Assembly (NCBI GenBank): GCA_029204225.1
Contig: CM055109.1
Span: 43,277,054-43,341,053, forward strand
DNA length: 64,000 bases
Direction: 5' to 3'
DNA from: Diphasiastrum complanatum
Lineage: Eukaryota; Streptophyta; Lycopodiopsida; Lycopodiales; Lycopodiaceae
Shown: piece after piece, positions 12,259 to 25,217 of the stretch
How positions within the stretch are numbered: position 1 is the stretch's first letter
How the letters are laid out: every line of letters starts with the position of its first letter
Translations under genes and position numbers: made by a program
The notes under the pieces: generated by a model
What the model was told of the DNA's origin: nothing
What the model saw: only the letters and a program-made list of their open reading frames with translations
Databases searched by the model: none

Positions 12259-12482
12259 TCTGGACCGAGTGGGTATCTGGGCCAAGTAGGTATTTGGACA
12301 GAGTGAAATCTAGACCGAGTCGGGGAGGAGGGGCGTGAGGAGTCTCGACCAAGCCGAGAGTAGTTCGGGAGAGATCTGGATCGAGTCACAGAGGAGGGCA
12401 TGAGATAGAACTCGACCGAGCCGAGTGATCAGAGCGAGAGGGATCTCGATCGAGTGTTACATGGTTGCAATCTCGATCGAGT
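12259..12482. repeat. Cluster of a degenerate 12-bp motif (TCTCGACCGAGT)
   Basis: About nine variants of TCT-S-GAYCGAGT occur in 224 bp with irregular spacing, for example at 12259-12270 and twice near the end as TCTCGATCGAGT. The core CTCGATCGAG is palindromic. The spacing is too irregular for a plain tandem repeat. It could be a decayed minisatellite or a cluster of binding sites. Confidence 0.55.
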
Positions 12483-12849
12483 ATTACCTAGTTGCATGGA
12501 GTTGCAAAGGTAGCCGGATGCCAGAAGTTGAGTGATCATGAGAGGGAAGTTAGCTTACGACGGATGCAAAAGCTCCCAATGCCATAGATATCGATCTACG
12601 TAGAGATCTCTATCAATGCCTATGGGCCCGAAAGAGTTGATGCACGTTGGCTTGTTGTGGACAGAGATAACAATACTATCTCAAGTGAAATTAAACAAAT
12701 TAACTTGAGATAAGAATACTATCTCAAGTAAAATTAAACCGATTAACTGTTGCGGAAGGATTGGTCATAGATTGATGTCACACCAATGATAGCTAGAGCC
12801 AGACTAACAAAACATGATTGCCCAAATACAGATGAGGAGAGACAGAAAA
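12483..12849. other. No gene seen; short direct repeat
   Basis: Non-coding. An imperfect direct repeat is visible around 12674-12740 (AATACTATCTCAAGT repeated about 45 bp apart). It leads into the copia RNase H remnant and may be part of that element. Confidence 0.35.
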
Positions 12850-13560
12850 TGGAAGGTGTACCCTACCGAACTTGATCAGTAGTTTCATGTACCTCACAAT
12901 CTATACCAGACCCGATTTGGCCTTCTCTGTCTATGCTTTAACCAATTCTCTTCAAATCCTGGCATGGCACATTGGCAAATGGTGAAACGAATTCTACAAT
13001 ATCTGAAGGGTACCCAAAACATGGGATTAACCTACAAAGCAGACAAAGAAGACAAAGGATTCGAGCTGCAACACTACAGTCATGCAAGTTGGGCAAGCTG
13101 CAAAGATGACAAGAAGTCCATGATAGGATGATGTTCGATTGCGTGCAGAGCAGCAATCAGTTGGACATGCAAGAAACAAACCTTGGTGGCTCAATCCTCA
13201 TGCAAAGCTAAATATGTCACAGCTTCAAGGATGGCGAACGAGGTTGTATGGTTGTAGATAATGCTGGAAGTAGTTGGCATACCACAAAGAGGACCATGCA
13301 CGATGATGATGGATTCTCAAAGTGCCATATATCTGTTCCAGGATCCTGTTTTCATTCAAAGACAAAACATATACCTCTAAAGTACCATCATGTTCGAGAC
13401 TTGATCTCAAAAGGAGAGCTCAAGATTCAATACATGAAATCTAAAGAAATGATTGTAGATTTTCTCACGAAGCCACTTGACAAACCACTATTCGTAAGGC
13501 AAAGAAAGATAATTGGATTAAATATACAAGGTTGCAAGGTTCAAGAGGGAGTGTCAAAGA
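12850..13560 (+). pseudogene. Copia RT/RNase H 3' remnant
   Basis: The plus strand reads through the end of a copia polyprotein with several stops: HWQMVKRILQYLKGTQNMGL, then SWASCKDDKKS, then QSSCKAKYVTASRMANEVVW, then the C-terminal KEMIVDFLTKPLDKP and VRQRKIIGL. This order is RT thumb/connection followed by RNase H, as in Ty1/copia elements. At least three in-frame stops and frame changes make it dead. Nothing upstream (gag, integrase) is present, so this is a 5'-truncated fragment. It resembles the 3' part of 46951-49917 (DIFTKPL, RRLGL) more than elements B-E. Confidence 0.8.
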
Positions 13561-14448
13561 TGGTGAACTCCTGCAACTTTGTCGCAGAGGTTCCGAAAGG
13601 TGATGATTGTTGGATGATGGTTGGGATACGAAACAAAATCAGCAAGTTGAATGCAGAGTATATAACTCATCAATGACATTTAGATATCACCTTGAAAAAC
13701 AAATGTCTGCTGTATTATAGAAGATGGATAAAATACAAAAATGTTTGGAAGCCACTTGATCAAGATTTTGGAATAAACCTCAAGAGCAACTTTAAATAAG
13801 AGTGAAAAGAAATGAGAACATTCTTGCAATGGTTGAGGTCGAGGAAGATTGGTGTCTCAATCACATTCGATCAGAACTAGACATGTTGCAATTTGATCTA
13901 CCTTAGTGCTATCAATTTCGATTGAATGGTTTAAAGGTACATTATGCCATATTAAAATATTCATTTTTTTTCTATTTTTTAGTGAATCATTTTTAAAAAA
14001 TAAACTAACTAAAACAATTTCTCTTGTGCAGGTAAGAGTAAGGCAAGAAGAGCATATAAAATGCAAAGACATTGGAACATCCATTGAAATTGAAGATTCA
14101 TAGAATATGAACAATGTAATTTTGTATTATGTAATATAATTTTTTGTGTACATCATTTTTGAAAATATATGAACCACTTTTTCTATGAGGCTCTTTCTTT
14201 CCTTGATTTTCATCTTCATGGTGGAGGACACAATGTAATTACAACTGGATAATATGAGTTTTTCATAACAAGCTTAGTTGTCTCCTGCTGGAAATGCATT
14301 ATCTCCATTGGGGAGATCTTCGGGCACTTGAACTCCAGTGACACTACAATCAGATATCGAATCGACGGTTGCCCTTGTTGAAGTCTCGAACGTTGAACCG
14401 ATATTGGCTGTATTTTTTGTCTTCAATGCCTTGGTCTATATTGTTGGA
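13561..14448. other. Mostly non-coding; short open stretches on both strands
   Basis: The plus strand has a small possible terminal exon at about 14034-14103 after a GTGCAG acceptor. On the minus strand, about 14425-14274 is open for roughly 50 codons with a Thr/Ser/Asp-rich composition and ends in a stop. Neither shows a known domain. Confidence 0.25.
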
Positions 14449-15225
14449 TAGGAACGTAACTAAGCTAAGATGCTACTTTAAGTTGATCTCTACTTTTTTT
14501 CCTAACTCTACTCACCTTTAACACTACCCCACTAACTCTACTCCACTAAACTAGCATTCAACATGGTTTTTGAGTGAAATGGGAAGAGAAGAAGAGAAGA
14601 GATAGAGAGGCAAAGAGAGAAAGAAAGAGCAAGAGACTGGAGAAGGAGGTTAGCTCAAATGCTCAAGATGCATGCTAATGGAAAAACCATAACTACTAAA
14701 ACAATAACAAGGAAATGGGAAGCAAATGGAAAACACAACAATAGCATTAGCATAAGTGCTTCGCAAATGAGTAGCAAATGAGGATGCTTTGGCTCTCCAA
14801 AATAGTAGAGTCTCCTCCTTCTCATTAAGCATGGAAATATGGTACAAGAGGTGTCTTTTTATCAATGGGGAAGGACCTTGCCCCAAAATCCTATTGGCTA
14901 CTTTTAAAAATATGTGCACTAATCTTAACCATCCATCTTGGACCCAATCTAATCCAAGGGTCCTAAAAAAAGTACATTGGAATTCACATGATTCATATGA
15001 GTCTCAATTTGGACCCAACTTAGAAAGTTTTATACGAAGTTTATTAACCTGACATTGTGGCCTCAAGTTTTATTTTACTTGCAAAAAGGCCCAAGTCCTT
15101 TATTCTATTTACAACTTGCATGCTCATTGGGCCATGGGCTTATATACGCAGGACGCCATGACCCTCGCAACTATTTTCACTTTACGATTTTATTTATTTA
15201 CAATGTGTTGGAAATACCTCCAATA
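14449..15225 (-). repeat. LTR of family 1, copy B (solo or truncated)
   Basis: Aligns along its length with the LTR at 295-1113, including GGTTAGCTCAAATGCTC, the CTCCTTCTCATTAAGCATG segment, GGGGAAGG-CCTTGCCCC and the CTCATTGGGCCATGGGCTTA block, but with many substitutions and small indels. The first approximately 45 bp of copy A and the primer-binding site are absent. No flanking target duplication is evident, so it is an old solo LTR or a deletion product. Confidence 0.75.
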
Positions 15226-15667
15226 GGACCCACGACCTGAAGTAGTGTCGGTCCCTCGGCACTCTGCCGCTTTAATACAAGGTTCGTCTGGTGCGCCTCT
15301 GGTGGATGAGATATCTAGTGACGTCTTCCATAGATTCCAGTCTGGCTAGGCTTTTCTTGTTTTTCTGGGTATGGAAGGATTTATGTACACCGGTAAGCCA
15401 ATCCTGGTCAATCCACTATTAAAATTGACTTGGCCAAGGATCGCCAAGTTGTGCCGCTCCATAATTGTGCCACTGGTAGTTGATCCTCAATTTTTTCTGA
15501 GACCAGGGCGGTATTTAGATTGGCTGGCAACATGTCGTCCCATTTGGTGGGAACTCCCATTAAAAATTCCAAGTCCCGGGCGTATGTGTATATCCTTAAA
15601 TAATATTGGCCACCAGAATCCTGCCAACAATATTTTTCGAGATGTCATCTCAGATGAGAAGTTGTGA
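15226..15667 (+). pseudogene. Open frame of unknown function with one stop
   Basis: Directly after LTR copy B the plus strand stays open for about 145 codons apart from one TAG near 15347. The composition looks protein-like (Pro, Trp and Leu rich, with WWELP and GRYLDWLA), and it ends in a stop after ISDEKL. I recognise no family. It may be coding sequence of the retroelement family or a captured exon. The interruption suggests it is no longer functional. Confidence 0.3.
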
Positions 15668-16520
<853 letters not shown>

Positions 16521-17074
16521 ATGAGGTGGAGAAGAGATCAATTGTATTTTCTGTTTTTGCATTTTTCAGTGAGTTGTTCAGTGTCTCGTTGGTTGGCAGC
16601 CTGACGCTCACCTCAGTTGCTGTGTTATACTCGTTGGCAAACTTTCATGCACAACTCTACTCTCTACTATTGATGCTCTCCATCCTCTCCATCCTCACCT
16701 TTGTGTTAATCAAAAATGTGTATTTATCTCCACTGTGTAGAGTTTACAATATAGTTAATCAAAGAATAACAAGACAAGTTAATACTAATCGACTAGTTAG
16801 TTATCCTCTGTTATCACTGTCTCTCTCGGTTGAGCGTGAAGTACAATACACCACGCTCATCGAACTGCCAGTTGGCAACACAAATTGTTTTCTTTCATTT
16901 CGTGTCTTCCTCCAGTGTGTTTCGTCACCTGGTCGTTGGGCTGAATCAAGTCCTTACAAATAAACATTCTTTTCGTTCGTCGAACATTGCATTTGGAAAA
17001 AAAATCAACAAAAATAATAAAAGATAGATACCAACTTAATCTACTATTCTTTGAACCAGTGCTACATTTTAATA
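16521..17074. other. No supported gene
   Basis: A 145-codon open frame at 16526-16963 is rich in Ser, Leu and Val but shows no domain, no homologue in the window and a composition expected from TCT/CTC-rich DNA. I leave it uncalled. The sequence around 16720-16880 resembles retroelement leader DNA. Confidence 0.4.
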
Positions 17075-17712
17075 TACTCTAAATATCAATATATAGTCTA
17101 GATTGAAAACTTTCTGAAATTGTTGTATCACGAGAAATCCATTCCTCACTTGAAAGATCTGGTAGAGGATATGGCTCTAATCTACCAACTAAACTATTTT
17201 TATCAGGAAAATAAATGTGATCATAAGAAAAACTCCTAACTCTAAAAGTAATTTTGGAAAATGACCTTTATATTATAAAATGTCGATATCCCAATGTATG
17301 ACATCAATTATTCCTACAATCGATTGAATTGTTTGCCATTCAACGAAATTTGATGGATACAAATCTACAAAACCAACAAAAATATTACAAGAAAAAATTA
17401 ATTTAAAAAAAATGTTGACATTAGAGAAATTAAATCTAAAAACTTACAATTGCATTGGCTTCTATCATTTGAATTCAAATCATGAATGTTGAACTTTTTG
17501 TGAAGATAAGCATGCTGAACTAAAACTTCCGTGATAGATTGACCGGCAGGTGATACTTTGAAATCCATTATCATGCCTTTCCAAGAGCTTCTATATAGGT
17601 TATCCAATCTTTTTCTTTTCCAGAATGAGCCTTTTCCAGAGGGATGCATCAAGATCCATTGATATTTTTTATATATTCTTGGTATCCATTGATCTTTTGC
17701 ATTTTTTTTCAT
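17075..17712 (-). CDS. Possible small split gene, three exons, unknown product
   Basis: Minus strand. Exon 1 (17712 to about 17446) is basic, with a KKYQWILMHPSGKG start region and a WKGMIMDFKVSPAGQSITE segment, and ends at a canonical TT|GTAAGT donor. A GGTTTTGTAG acceptor leads in phase into exon 2 (about 17372-17270) with LYPSNFVEWQTIQSIVG. A third open block (about 17250-17075) follows a TTACTTTTAG acceptor and ends in TAG. Two in-phase junctions argue for real coding ancestry. I recognise no domain. The start codon sits just left of non-coding DNA, and upstream exons cannot be excluded. It could be a remnant of a mobile element or a host gene fragment. Confidence 0.4.
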
Positions 17713-18260
<548 letters not shown>

Positions 18261-18660
18261 TAGTACCTGCAATGGAGGCGCTGCTAGGATGGTTGGCCTC
18301 AGGTGACTGGAAAGAGGAGAGGCTTAACCCTCGAGTGAGGAAGAGGAAAAGAGGGGGGGGGGGGGGGCTTAATGCATAATGTGCTTTTTTTTGGGAATGG
18401 ATCGAAGAAACCCTAAGTTGAACCACTACAAGGAAATTTGTGGTTTTTTTTTTTCGGATTATTCTTGAAAGTATCGCATGGTTAACTACCTAGCTTTTGG
18501 GTTGGTTTGGACAATTAATTTTCTTTTCATGGTGTTCCGGACAGTTTCCACATTTTTAATGTAGTTCTGTGTTGTGTTGGCAATTGTGGCCGACATGGAA
18601 TAAGAATTATTCGATGCGGGAGTTTCATCACCCGTTCGAAGTGTGGGAAGCCTGAACAAT
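18261..18660. repeat. Poly-G tract and leader of the gypsy element
   Basis: A run of 15 G lies at 18353-18367. The rest (to 18660) is non-coding and probably includes leader sequence of the gypsy element whose gag follows. No clear LTR edge or primer-binding site was found. Confidence 0.45.
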
Positions 18661-19218
18661 GGCTAGCAATCTATTTTGGATGTGATAAGTCAAGCATTGC
18701 TTGAGATCCACCAAAGTAACAAGCAGCGGGATGAACAAATTAAATTTCTTTTGTCTAAGCATGATGCGACACCTTCTTCACACTTAGATTTTCAGCCGGA
18801 AGTTTTTTCGGGGGACAAGAAATTTAAGCAGCCGACAGCAGTGGAGTCTTGGATTAACATGTGGAATAGCTATTTTGGTCTGCATGGAGTACCTGAGGAG
18901 AAGCGAATTTCTTCAATACTGATTTTTTTGGTAAGGAAAAGCCATGTCATGGTGGCGGGATCTCGATCCTAAGCCAGTCACTTGGGATATTTTTCGGGAT
19001 GTATTCTTGAAAGCATTTATGACTGTGGATGAGAGGGACTCGTATCGGCATTTTGTAGAGCTTAAAATGGGGTTGTGTGACTTCTTGAACACTTACGTCC
19101 AAGAGTTCATGGATCTTCTTACTAAAGTGCCGCAGTTTCTGAAGAAGTACGTTGAATGGCAGTTTGTGAATGGATTGCCAACGGACTTTTAGAATGAATG
19201 CAAGCACAATTTTTTGAA
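18661..19218 (+). pseudogene. Gypsy gag, N-terminal and core part
   Basis: Retrotransposon-gag-type sequence. An N-terminal helix (ALLEIHQSNKQRDEQIKFLL) leads into F-G-----PTAVESWI and EEKRISSIL (18676-18935). A frameshift near 18935-18945 follows, then MSWWRDLDPKPVTWDIFRDV and FLKAF...YVQEFMDL (18944-19192), with a TAG after LPTDF. This is the capsid-forming part of gag. The frame stops being collinear at the CTCGT target of element B and resumes at 31068. Confidence 0.8.
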
Positions 19219-19223
19219 CTCGT
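19219..19223. other. Target-site duplication of element B (left)
   Basis: CTCGT immediately before the 5' LTR of element B. The same five bases follow its 3' LTR at 31063-31067. Confidence 0.9.
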
Positions 19224-19914
19224 TGTGAAAAATTGCCTACATTGGCAAATCTAGCCATGTGGAATATTGTACATTTTGTCAATATTGTTTGTTGGTTACT
19301 TCAATGGCCAAAGTGCCACTTGTACATACACACCTAAAGTAGGTTACCACGAGTCAAGAGGAGTGGTTGTGTCTATTTGGTAGTGATTTCTACTTTGTAG
19401 GATCTAGACCATGATTTATGATGAGATTTGTACCTACCATGCACCTACCAAGCATGACTCTTGGATCTAGGCTAGGGTTTTCACATTAGGGCAAGAAAGT
19501 GGAGTCTACTTCCTTATTACATGCTGGATTTTCACCTAACTTTGCAAAGGAAGTGTGTTTTACTATGTATTCCCATTCTCCATAGTGAGAAGATAGAAAC
19601 TTTTTGGAGCCTCAAGGAGAAACTCGAGTTTCCTCTCATTGTATGGTGATTACTCTATTTTTCCAATGAAACCCAGCTTTGGCACTTTGTAAACACTGTC
19701 TACAGGCTGTACTACAACCTTATTTCCACACGTGTGGAGTTCGATTATACTAATTGATCAATGCTTTGATTGTCTCTACTGGTTTCCTATCAAGCTGCTA
19801 AACTAGATCTTGTTTTCTGATGACTAGTTTCTGATAGATTGTTTAACAAGCATACAATCACCTTGTGGATCATTCAAAGATCCATTTATGGTCCTTAGTA
19901 CTGTACTTTTCACA
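19224..19914 (+). repeat. Element B 5' LTR
   Basis: Starts TGTGAAAAATTGCC and ends CTTTTCACA. It contains the 14-bp palindrome TCCACACGTGTGGA at 19725-19738. 691 bp. Confidence 0.95.
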
Positions 19915-19931
19915 TGGTATCAGAGCCAAGT
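19915..19931 (+). other. Element B primer-binding site
   Basis: TGGTATCAGAGCCAAGT directly after the LTR, the initiator-tRNA-Met-type site typical of plant copia elements. Confidence 0.9.
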
Positions 19932-20547
19932 ACAAGGCCATTGATCTGTGTTTGAATCTAATCCAGTTTTAGCAGGTTTTGGTGCAAAAAGCTAGTATTG
20001 GAAGGGCGAGCTGGTATCCAGGTTTTGGTGAGGGGATTTGATCCCAAACTTTTTCAGGATCAAAATCCGTACTGTTCACACGTGTGGGCATCTCTGAACC
20101 AGCATTTAATAATCCATATTCATTGGATCATAGAAAATTCATCAGGTGTTAGTTTGATGTAATTTTTGGTGCAAATCCTAGGATAAGCTACCAAGATCAC
20201 TTGCCATTGATTAGTTTTGAATTTGTTTCATGAAAACTAATTAATCTAGGCTGATTTCAGACCTTCTTAAAGTGGAAACCAGGTCTTGAAAGTACATCAA
20301 AGTGAATGAGAGAGAGAGAGAGTCAGTTTTTGTCCAAGAATAGCCAAGATTGGCAAGATTTGCTTGAGTGTAGTTTTCATCTCATCTTATCTTCACTCCA
20401 ACTTGTGAGGGAGTGATAGAACTGTGATTACAAATCCATTTGTTGGATTAGAAGTCAACATTTGAGTGAAATACTGCAAGTTAGAAACCTTTGTGAGTTT
20501 CAAGTACAAACAAATCTATATCTTGTGTGTAAAATCTTGCTAGTAAG

Positions 20548-23500
20548 ATGGGATCAGTGGGAGCCTACCTTCTAGAAGCTAGTGAGAGGTTATGCTACCA
20601 ATTATGCTATTTGGAAAGTGAGGATGGAGTCACTAATGGTGCTCCAGGATCTTTATGAATTTCTAATAGATGATGAAGATGAACCTCTAGGTGCACAAGA
20701 ATTAGTGAGATACAAGAAGAGGTCTAGGCTTGCACTTCACTGTATTAAGATAAATGTAAGCAATGATCTTTTAAGGGAAGTATCATCATGTAAGAGTGCT
20801 AAAGAGGCTTGGGAATCTTTAAAATCTATCTATGAGTCTAGTAACACTTTGAGGGATCTCATGCTTAGGAATCAGATTCTACAAAGCATGAAGAGGAGTG
20901 ATGAGAGTGCATAAGATTATGTGCTAAGAATCAAGTCTCTTAATAGGGAGTTAGCTTCCATTGGAGAGAAGATTCAAGATAGTGAGCTTGTTCAGATTGT
21001 CCTAAATGGTCTAGGGAGTGGCTTTACAAATTTGGTCCAAAGCTTTGCAATCCAAGACACTTTGCCTACTATAGAAAAGCTACACAGTGTATTAGTAGCT
21101 GAAGAGTGTAGGATGTTGCATACCAATGCAAGAATGAATGCTATTTCTCTGCAGGATGGTGATGAGAAAGCTAATTTCTCATTCAAAAGCAAGAAGAAGA
21201 CCAATGGCAAGAAGAAACACTTCAAGGAGACCAAGGAGGAGGATGAGGCTTCAAGCTCAAAGGGCAAGATCAAAGACAAGTCCAAGTACAAATGTTTTTT
21301 CTGTGGAAAGAAAGGACATTTTGCATCAGAATGTCTCAAGAAGAAGAAGGCACAAGAGAGCAAACAAAGCAACATTGCACATCAAGAGGAAGAGGAGGAT
21401 GAAGAGTCATCCTTGATGGTTTCCAACAAACCACCATCATCCAAGAGCAACACCAATGATTCTTGGTGGATTGATAGTGGGGCAAGTTCCCACATGACAT
21501 ATCAAAAGGACATATTCTCCACCTTACTTTCTTACAATGACTTACATAGATCAATCTATACTGCAAGTAGTCAAGAATGTAAGATAAGTGGAATAGGAAC
21601 AATTCCCTTGTATGTGGGATCATCCAAAAGGATGAATCTAGATAATGTTCTTTATGTTTCTAAGTTAACCAAGAATTTGCTTAGTGTTGGCTAGTTAATG
21701 GATAATGGCCTAGATGTACAATTTAGGCATGGAGTTTGTTTCATCCTTAGAAATGATGAATGTATAGCCAAAGGCTTTAAGCAAGGTAGATTGTTTAAGC
21801 TTGATGCTAATATTGCAGTGGAGAGTGTTAACTTGGCAAAGGTGGAGCTATCAAAGGTGAAACTGTGGCACAAAAGGTTGGGCCACTCCAACTACAAAGC
21901 CATGGAATCTATGGCTACAAAGGAGCTTGCAGTTGGACTCCCCAAGCATTTGTCAAAGTGTGGGAAGAGATGTGAAGCATGCAGCCTCTCAAAGGCTCAC
22001 AAACTACCCTTCTCAAGATCTACATCAAGATCAAACTCTCCTCTTGAACTCATCCATTCGGATGTTCATAGTTTTTCACATGAGTCTAATGGTGGTGCCA
22101 AGTACTATGTAATCTTCATTGATGACTATTCTAGATTTTGTTGGATGTACCTCTTGTCTAGCAAATCAATGGTGTTTGATTCTTTTGTAAAGTTCAAGAC
22201 TTTGGTAGAAAATCAACTTAGTACCAAGATTAAGGTATTAAGGAGTGATAATGGAGGTGAATATATCTCCAATAAGTTGATTGACTTTTGTAGTTCTAAT
22301 GGCATAAAGAGGGAGTTGTCATGTCCATACACCCCTCAACAAAATGGAGTGAGTGAGAGAAGAAATAGATCTCTTTGTGAGTGTGCTAAGGCCTTAAGGC
22401 TAGATGCTTATCTATCCAAACCATTTTGGGGTGAAGCAATAACTTGTGCTAACTATTTGTGCAATAGATTGCCAAACCAAGCCATTGGAGGAATCACACC
22501 ATTTGAAGCTCTATTTGGAGAGAAGCCCAATCTCAAAGATCTCAAAGTTTTTGGATCCACTGGCTATGTACACCAATCCTTGGATAAGAGAAGGAAGGAT
22601 GATGCAACATCCATCAAAGGCATCTTTGTGGGATATGGTGAGAATAGCAAAGGTTATAGAGTCTTCAATCCCATCACTAGCAAGGTGATAGTGAGTAGGG
22701 ATGTTATTTTTTATGAAGGACATGCTTGTGATTTGGATAATAATGCTACTAATCATCTTGATGCCAAGGATCATGCTAGGATGGAGGAGGAGCTTCCAAG
22801 TGAAGAAGAACTTGAGGATCCACCTCAAGATGCAAGAACTCCAAGAACTCCAAGAAGATCTACAAGGGCAAGATCCGAGCCATTGAGGCTCACCTATGAT
22901 GGTCAAGGTGATCAAAGGGAAGGCTCATCATCTTTCACATCTTACACCTTTCTTACTTCAATGTTAGATGAGCCAACATGCTATGAAGATGCTTGTAAGT
23001 CAAAAAGTTGGATGGATGCTATGCAAGTAGAGTATGATGCTCTTATTGAGAATCATACTTGGGATCTTGTGGATCTTCCTCAAGGGAAGAAACCTCTTGA
23101 TTGCAAGTGGGTGTTTAGATTGAAGTATAATCAAGATGGATCAATAAGCAAGCATAAAGCTAGGCTTGTTGCCAAAGGTTTTTTACAAACCAAAGGCATT
23201 GACTATGATGAGACTTTTGATCCTGTGGCTAAGCTTGTTACTATCAGGCTGATCATTAGTCTTGCTACAACCTTCAATTGGGAGCTATTCCAACTTGACT
23301 TCACAAATGCATTCCTCAATGGTTATTTGGAGAAAGAGATCTACATGAGGCAACCCTAGGGCTTCATCAAGGCAAAGCATGAAGGAAAGGTGTGTTTTTT
23401 GAAGAAGAGCCTATATGGGCTCAAGCAATCACCTAGAGCATGGTACTCTAGGCTAAACTCTTTTCTCATTTCCATCAATTTTGTAATGAGTGCCTATGAT

Positions 23501-24506
23501 CCATCATTGTATATAAGTTTTCATGATGGCATGATCATTATTCTTGTTTTGTATGTAGATGACATTATCTTGAGTGGTAATGATCTAGATGGAATTAGAG
23601 ATGTAAAAATTGCTTTAGCAAAAGAGTTTAAGATGGTAGATCTCGGCCTATTGAGCTTCATTCTTGGAATAGAGGTTATTAGAGGATGTGATTTTAGCTT
23701 CATTTGTCAATCTAAATATGCTACATCCATCCTAGATAGATTTGTAATGAAGAATTGTAAAGGCATTGAGACACCAATGGAGCAACATGTAAAAGCATCT
23801 ATTGGTTGTGATGAAACATCCTTTGAGGACATCACATTATATAGAAGGCTTATTGGCTCCTTGATCTATTTAACTATAACTAGACCTGATCTTAGTTATA
23901 GTGTTGGAAAGTTAAGACAATTCATGCAAAGTCCTCTAGTTTCACATTGGAAGATGGCCAAAAGAGTTCTTAGATACATTTCATTCACTTAGAGTTTTGG
24001 TATTTTGTATAGAGGAACTAATCTTGGCTTAAGAGCCTATATTGACTCAGATTTTGCAAGTGACAAAGTGGATAGAAGATCAACAAGTGCCTTTGCCACC
24101 TTTCTATGTGATGGAGTAGTATCATAGCTTTCCAAAAAGCAAGATACCATCTCCCTATCTTCCACAGAATCCGAATACAAGGCCTTGACATCAACACGCA
24201 AGGAGGTCTTGGCTCAAAAGGCTATTGGTGGAGCTTCATGTCATGGAGGAGGAGATCCCTATCATCTATTGTGACAACCAATCAGCCCAATCACTTGCAA
24301 CTAATCCTACATTCCATGCAAGGAGCAAACACATCGAAATTGCTCATCATTTCGTGAGGGAAAAAGTGCAAGCTAAAGAGATCAAGCTCCAACACGTGCC
24401 ATCAAAAACTAAACCTTTACCTAAAGATTCATTTGTCAAGCTTAGATCTTCAATTGGAGTTATTGATAAAAGCATTGTGATCTCCAAGGCTAGATTTGAG
24501 GAGGAG
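20548..24506 (+). pseudogene. Element B copia gag-pol, disabled
   Basis: Domain order: UBN2-type gag (20548-21100), a CCHC knuckle CFFCGKKGHFASEC (about 21295-21336), protease with DSGASSHM (about 21473), GAG-pre-integrase HKRLGHSNYKAM, integrase with IHSDVHS, SDNGGEYIS and NGVSERRN, then RT with KWVFRLKYNQDGS, LDFTNAFLNG and YVDDIILSGND, and RNase H to the KSISNEA-type end. Defects: a frameshift near 20590 in the gag start, TAA at about 20912, TAG at about 21692, 23357, 23990 and 24126, and a disturbed C-terminus after 24400. The catalytic residues visible in protease, integrase and RT remain, so decay is by scattered point changes. Related to C and D but a different family. Confidence 0.93.
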
Positions 24507-24552
24507 TGTGAAAAATTGCCTACATTGGCAAATCTAGCCATGTGGAATATTG
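24507..24552 (+). repeat. Element B 3' LTR, left piece
   Basis: Identical to the first 46 bases of the 5' LTR at 19224. It breaks at TATTG (24548-24552), the target duplicated by element C. Confidence 0.95.
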
Positions 24553-25205
24553 TGTGAAAAATTGTCAACTAGTAGTATTTTCCTAACTTGAGATTTTGTA
24601 GGCCTATGGCCAAATAAAAGTTAGAGATAGGTTCATACATGTATGTAGAGGCCCAAAGTATGTGTACACTACTTTTGAGGTCACATTAATTAGAGGAGGT
24701 CGAGTGTGGAGCTCTTCTATTGGCTCATAATTTGGTGCATTCCTATTTGACCAAATTTCTAGGTATATGGGTGAATCCTATTGGACCCCAATTTTAGCCT
24801 ATCATAAGACAAGTGGCCAAGAGGCACTATGGCTGCTATAAATAGCCATCTCCACGAGTATGTACACATCTCATTTTCATTCTATTGAATGAATGTTATG
24901 CTCTTTGAAGATCCATCTTCTTCTCTCTCACTTTTTTGTTCATATCTTGCATTCTAGCCACTAGAATTGTGATTTCTTTGTTGCTATGGCTTCACACGTG
25001 TGAAATGCAGGTTGTAGGCTCTGAAGTACGGACAGGGACAGCAAGTTTCTGTTTGTGGAAGCTTATGATCAGATTTTGATGTTTAGTTGATGTTTAGTAT
25101 GCTTAACTTCACAATTTCTATCATTTTTTCAATCTAGATGTGCATAACTTCCATGGCCAAGATCTTTATGAAACTTTAGCATCTTTTGGATCTGAGTTTT
25201 TCACA
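24553..25205 (+). repeat. Element C 5' LTR
   Basis: Starts TGTGAAAAATTGTC and ends TTTTTCACA. A promoter-like CTATAAATAGCC lies near 24836-24847, and TTCACACGTGTGAA, a perfect 14-bp palindrome, at 24991-25004. Confidence 0.95.
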
Positions 25206-25217
25206 TGGTATCAGAGC
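25206..25217 (+). other. Element C primer-binding site
   Basis: TGGTATCAGAGC immediately after the LTR, initiator-tRNA-Met type. Confidence 0.93.

Noticed and set aside
295-15225. LTR copies A and B as the two ends of one 15 kb element
   Set aside because: Copy A's primer-binding site points left, so the element's body lies left of 295, not between the copies; the two are also too diverged.
16526-16963. 145-codon plus-strand frame resembling a membrane protein
   Set aside because: Its hydrophobicity comes from TCT/CTC-rich DNA; no homologue or motif.
19915-19931. tRNA fragments (TGGTATCAGAGC and relatives at several places)
   Set aside because: These are primer-binding sites next to LTRs, only 12-18 bases matching a tRNA 3' end; no cloverleaf around them.
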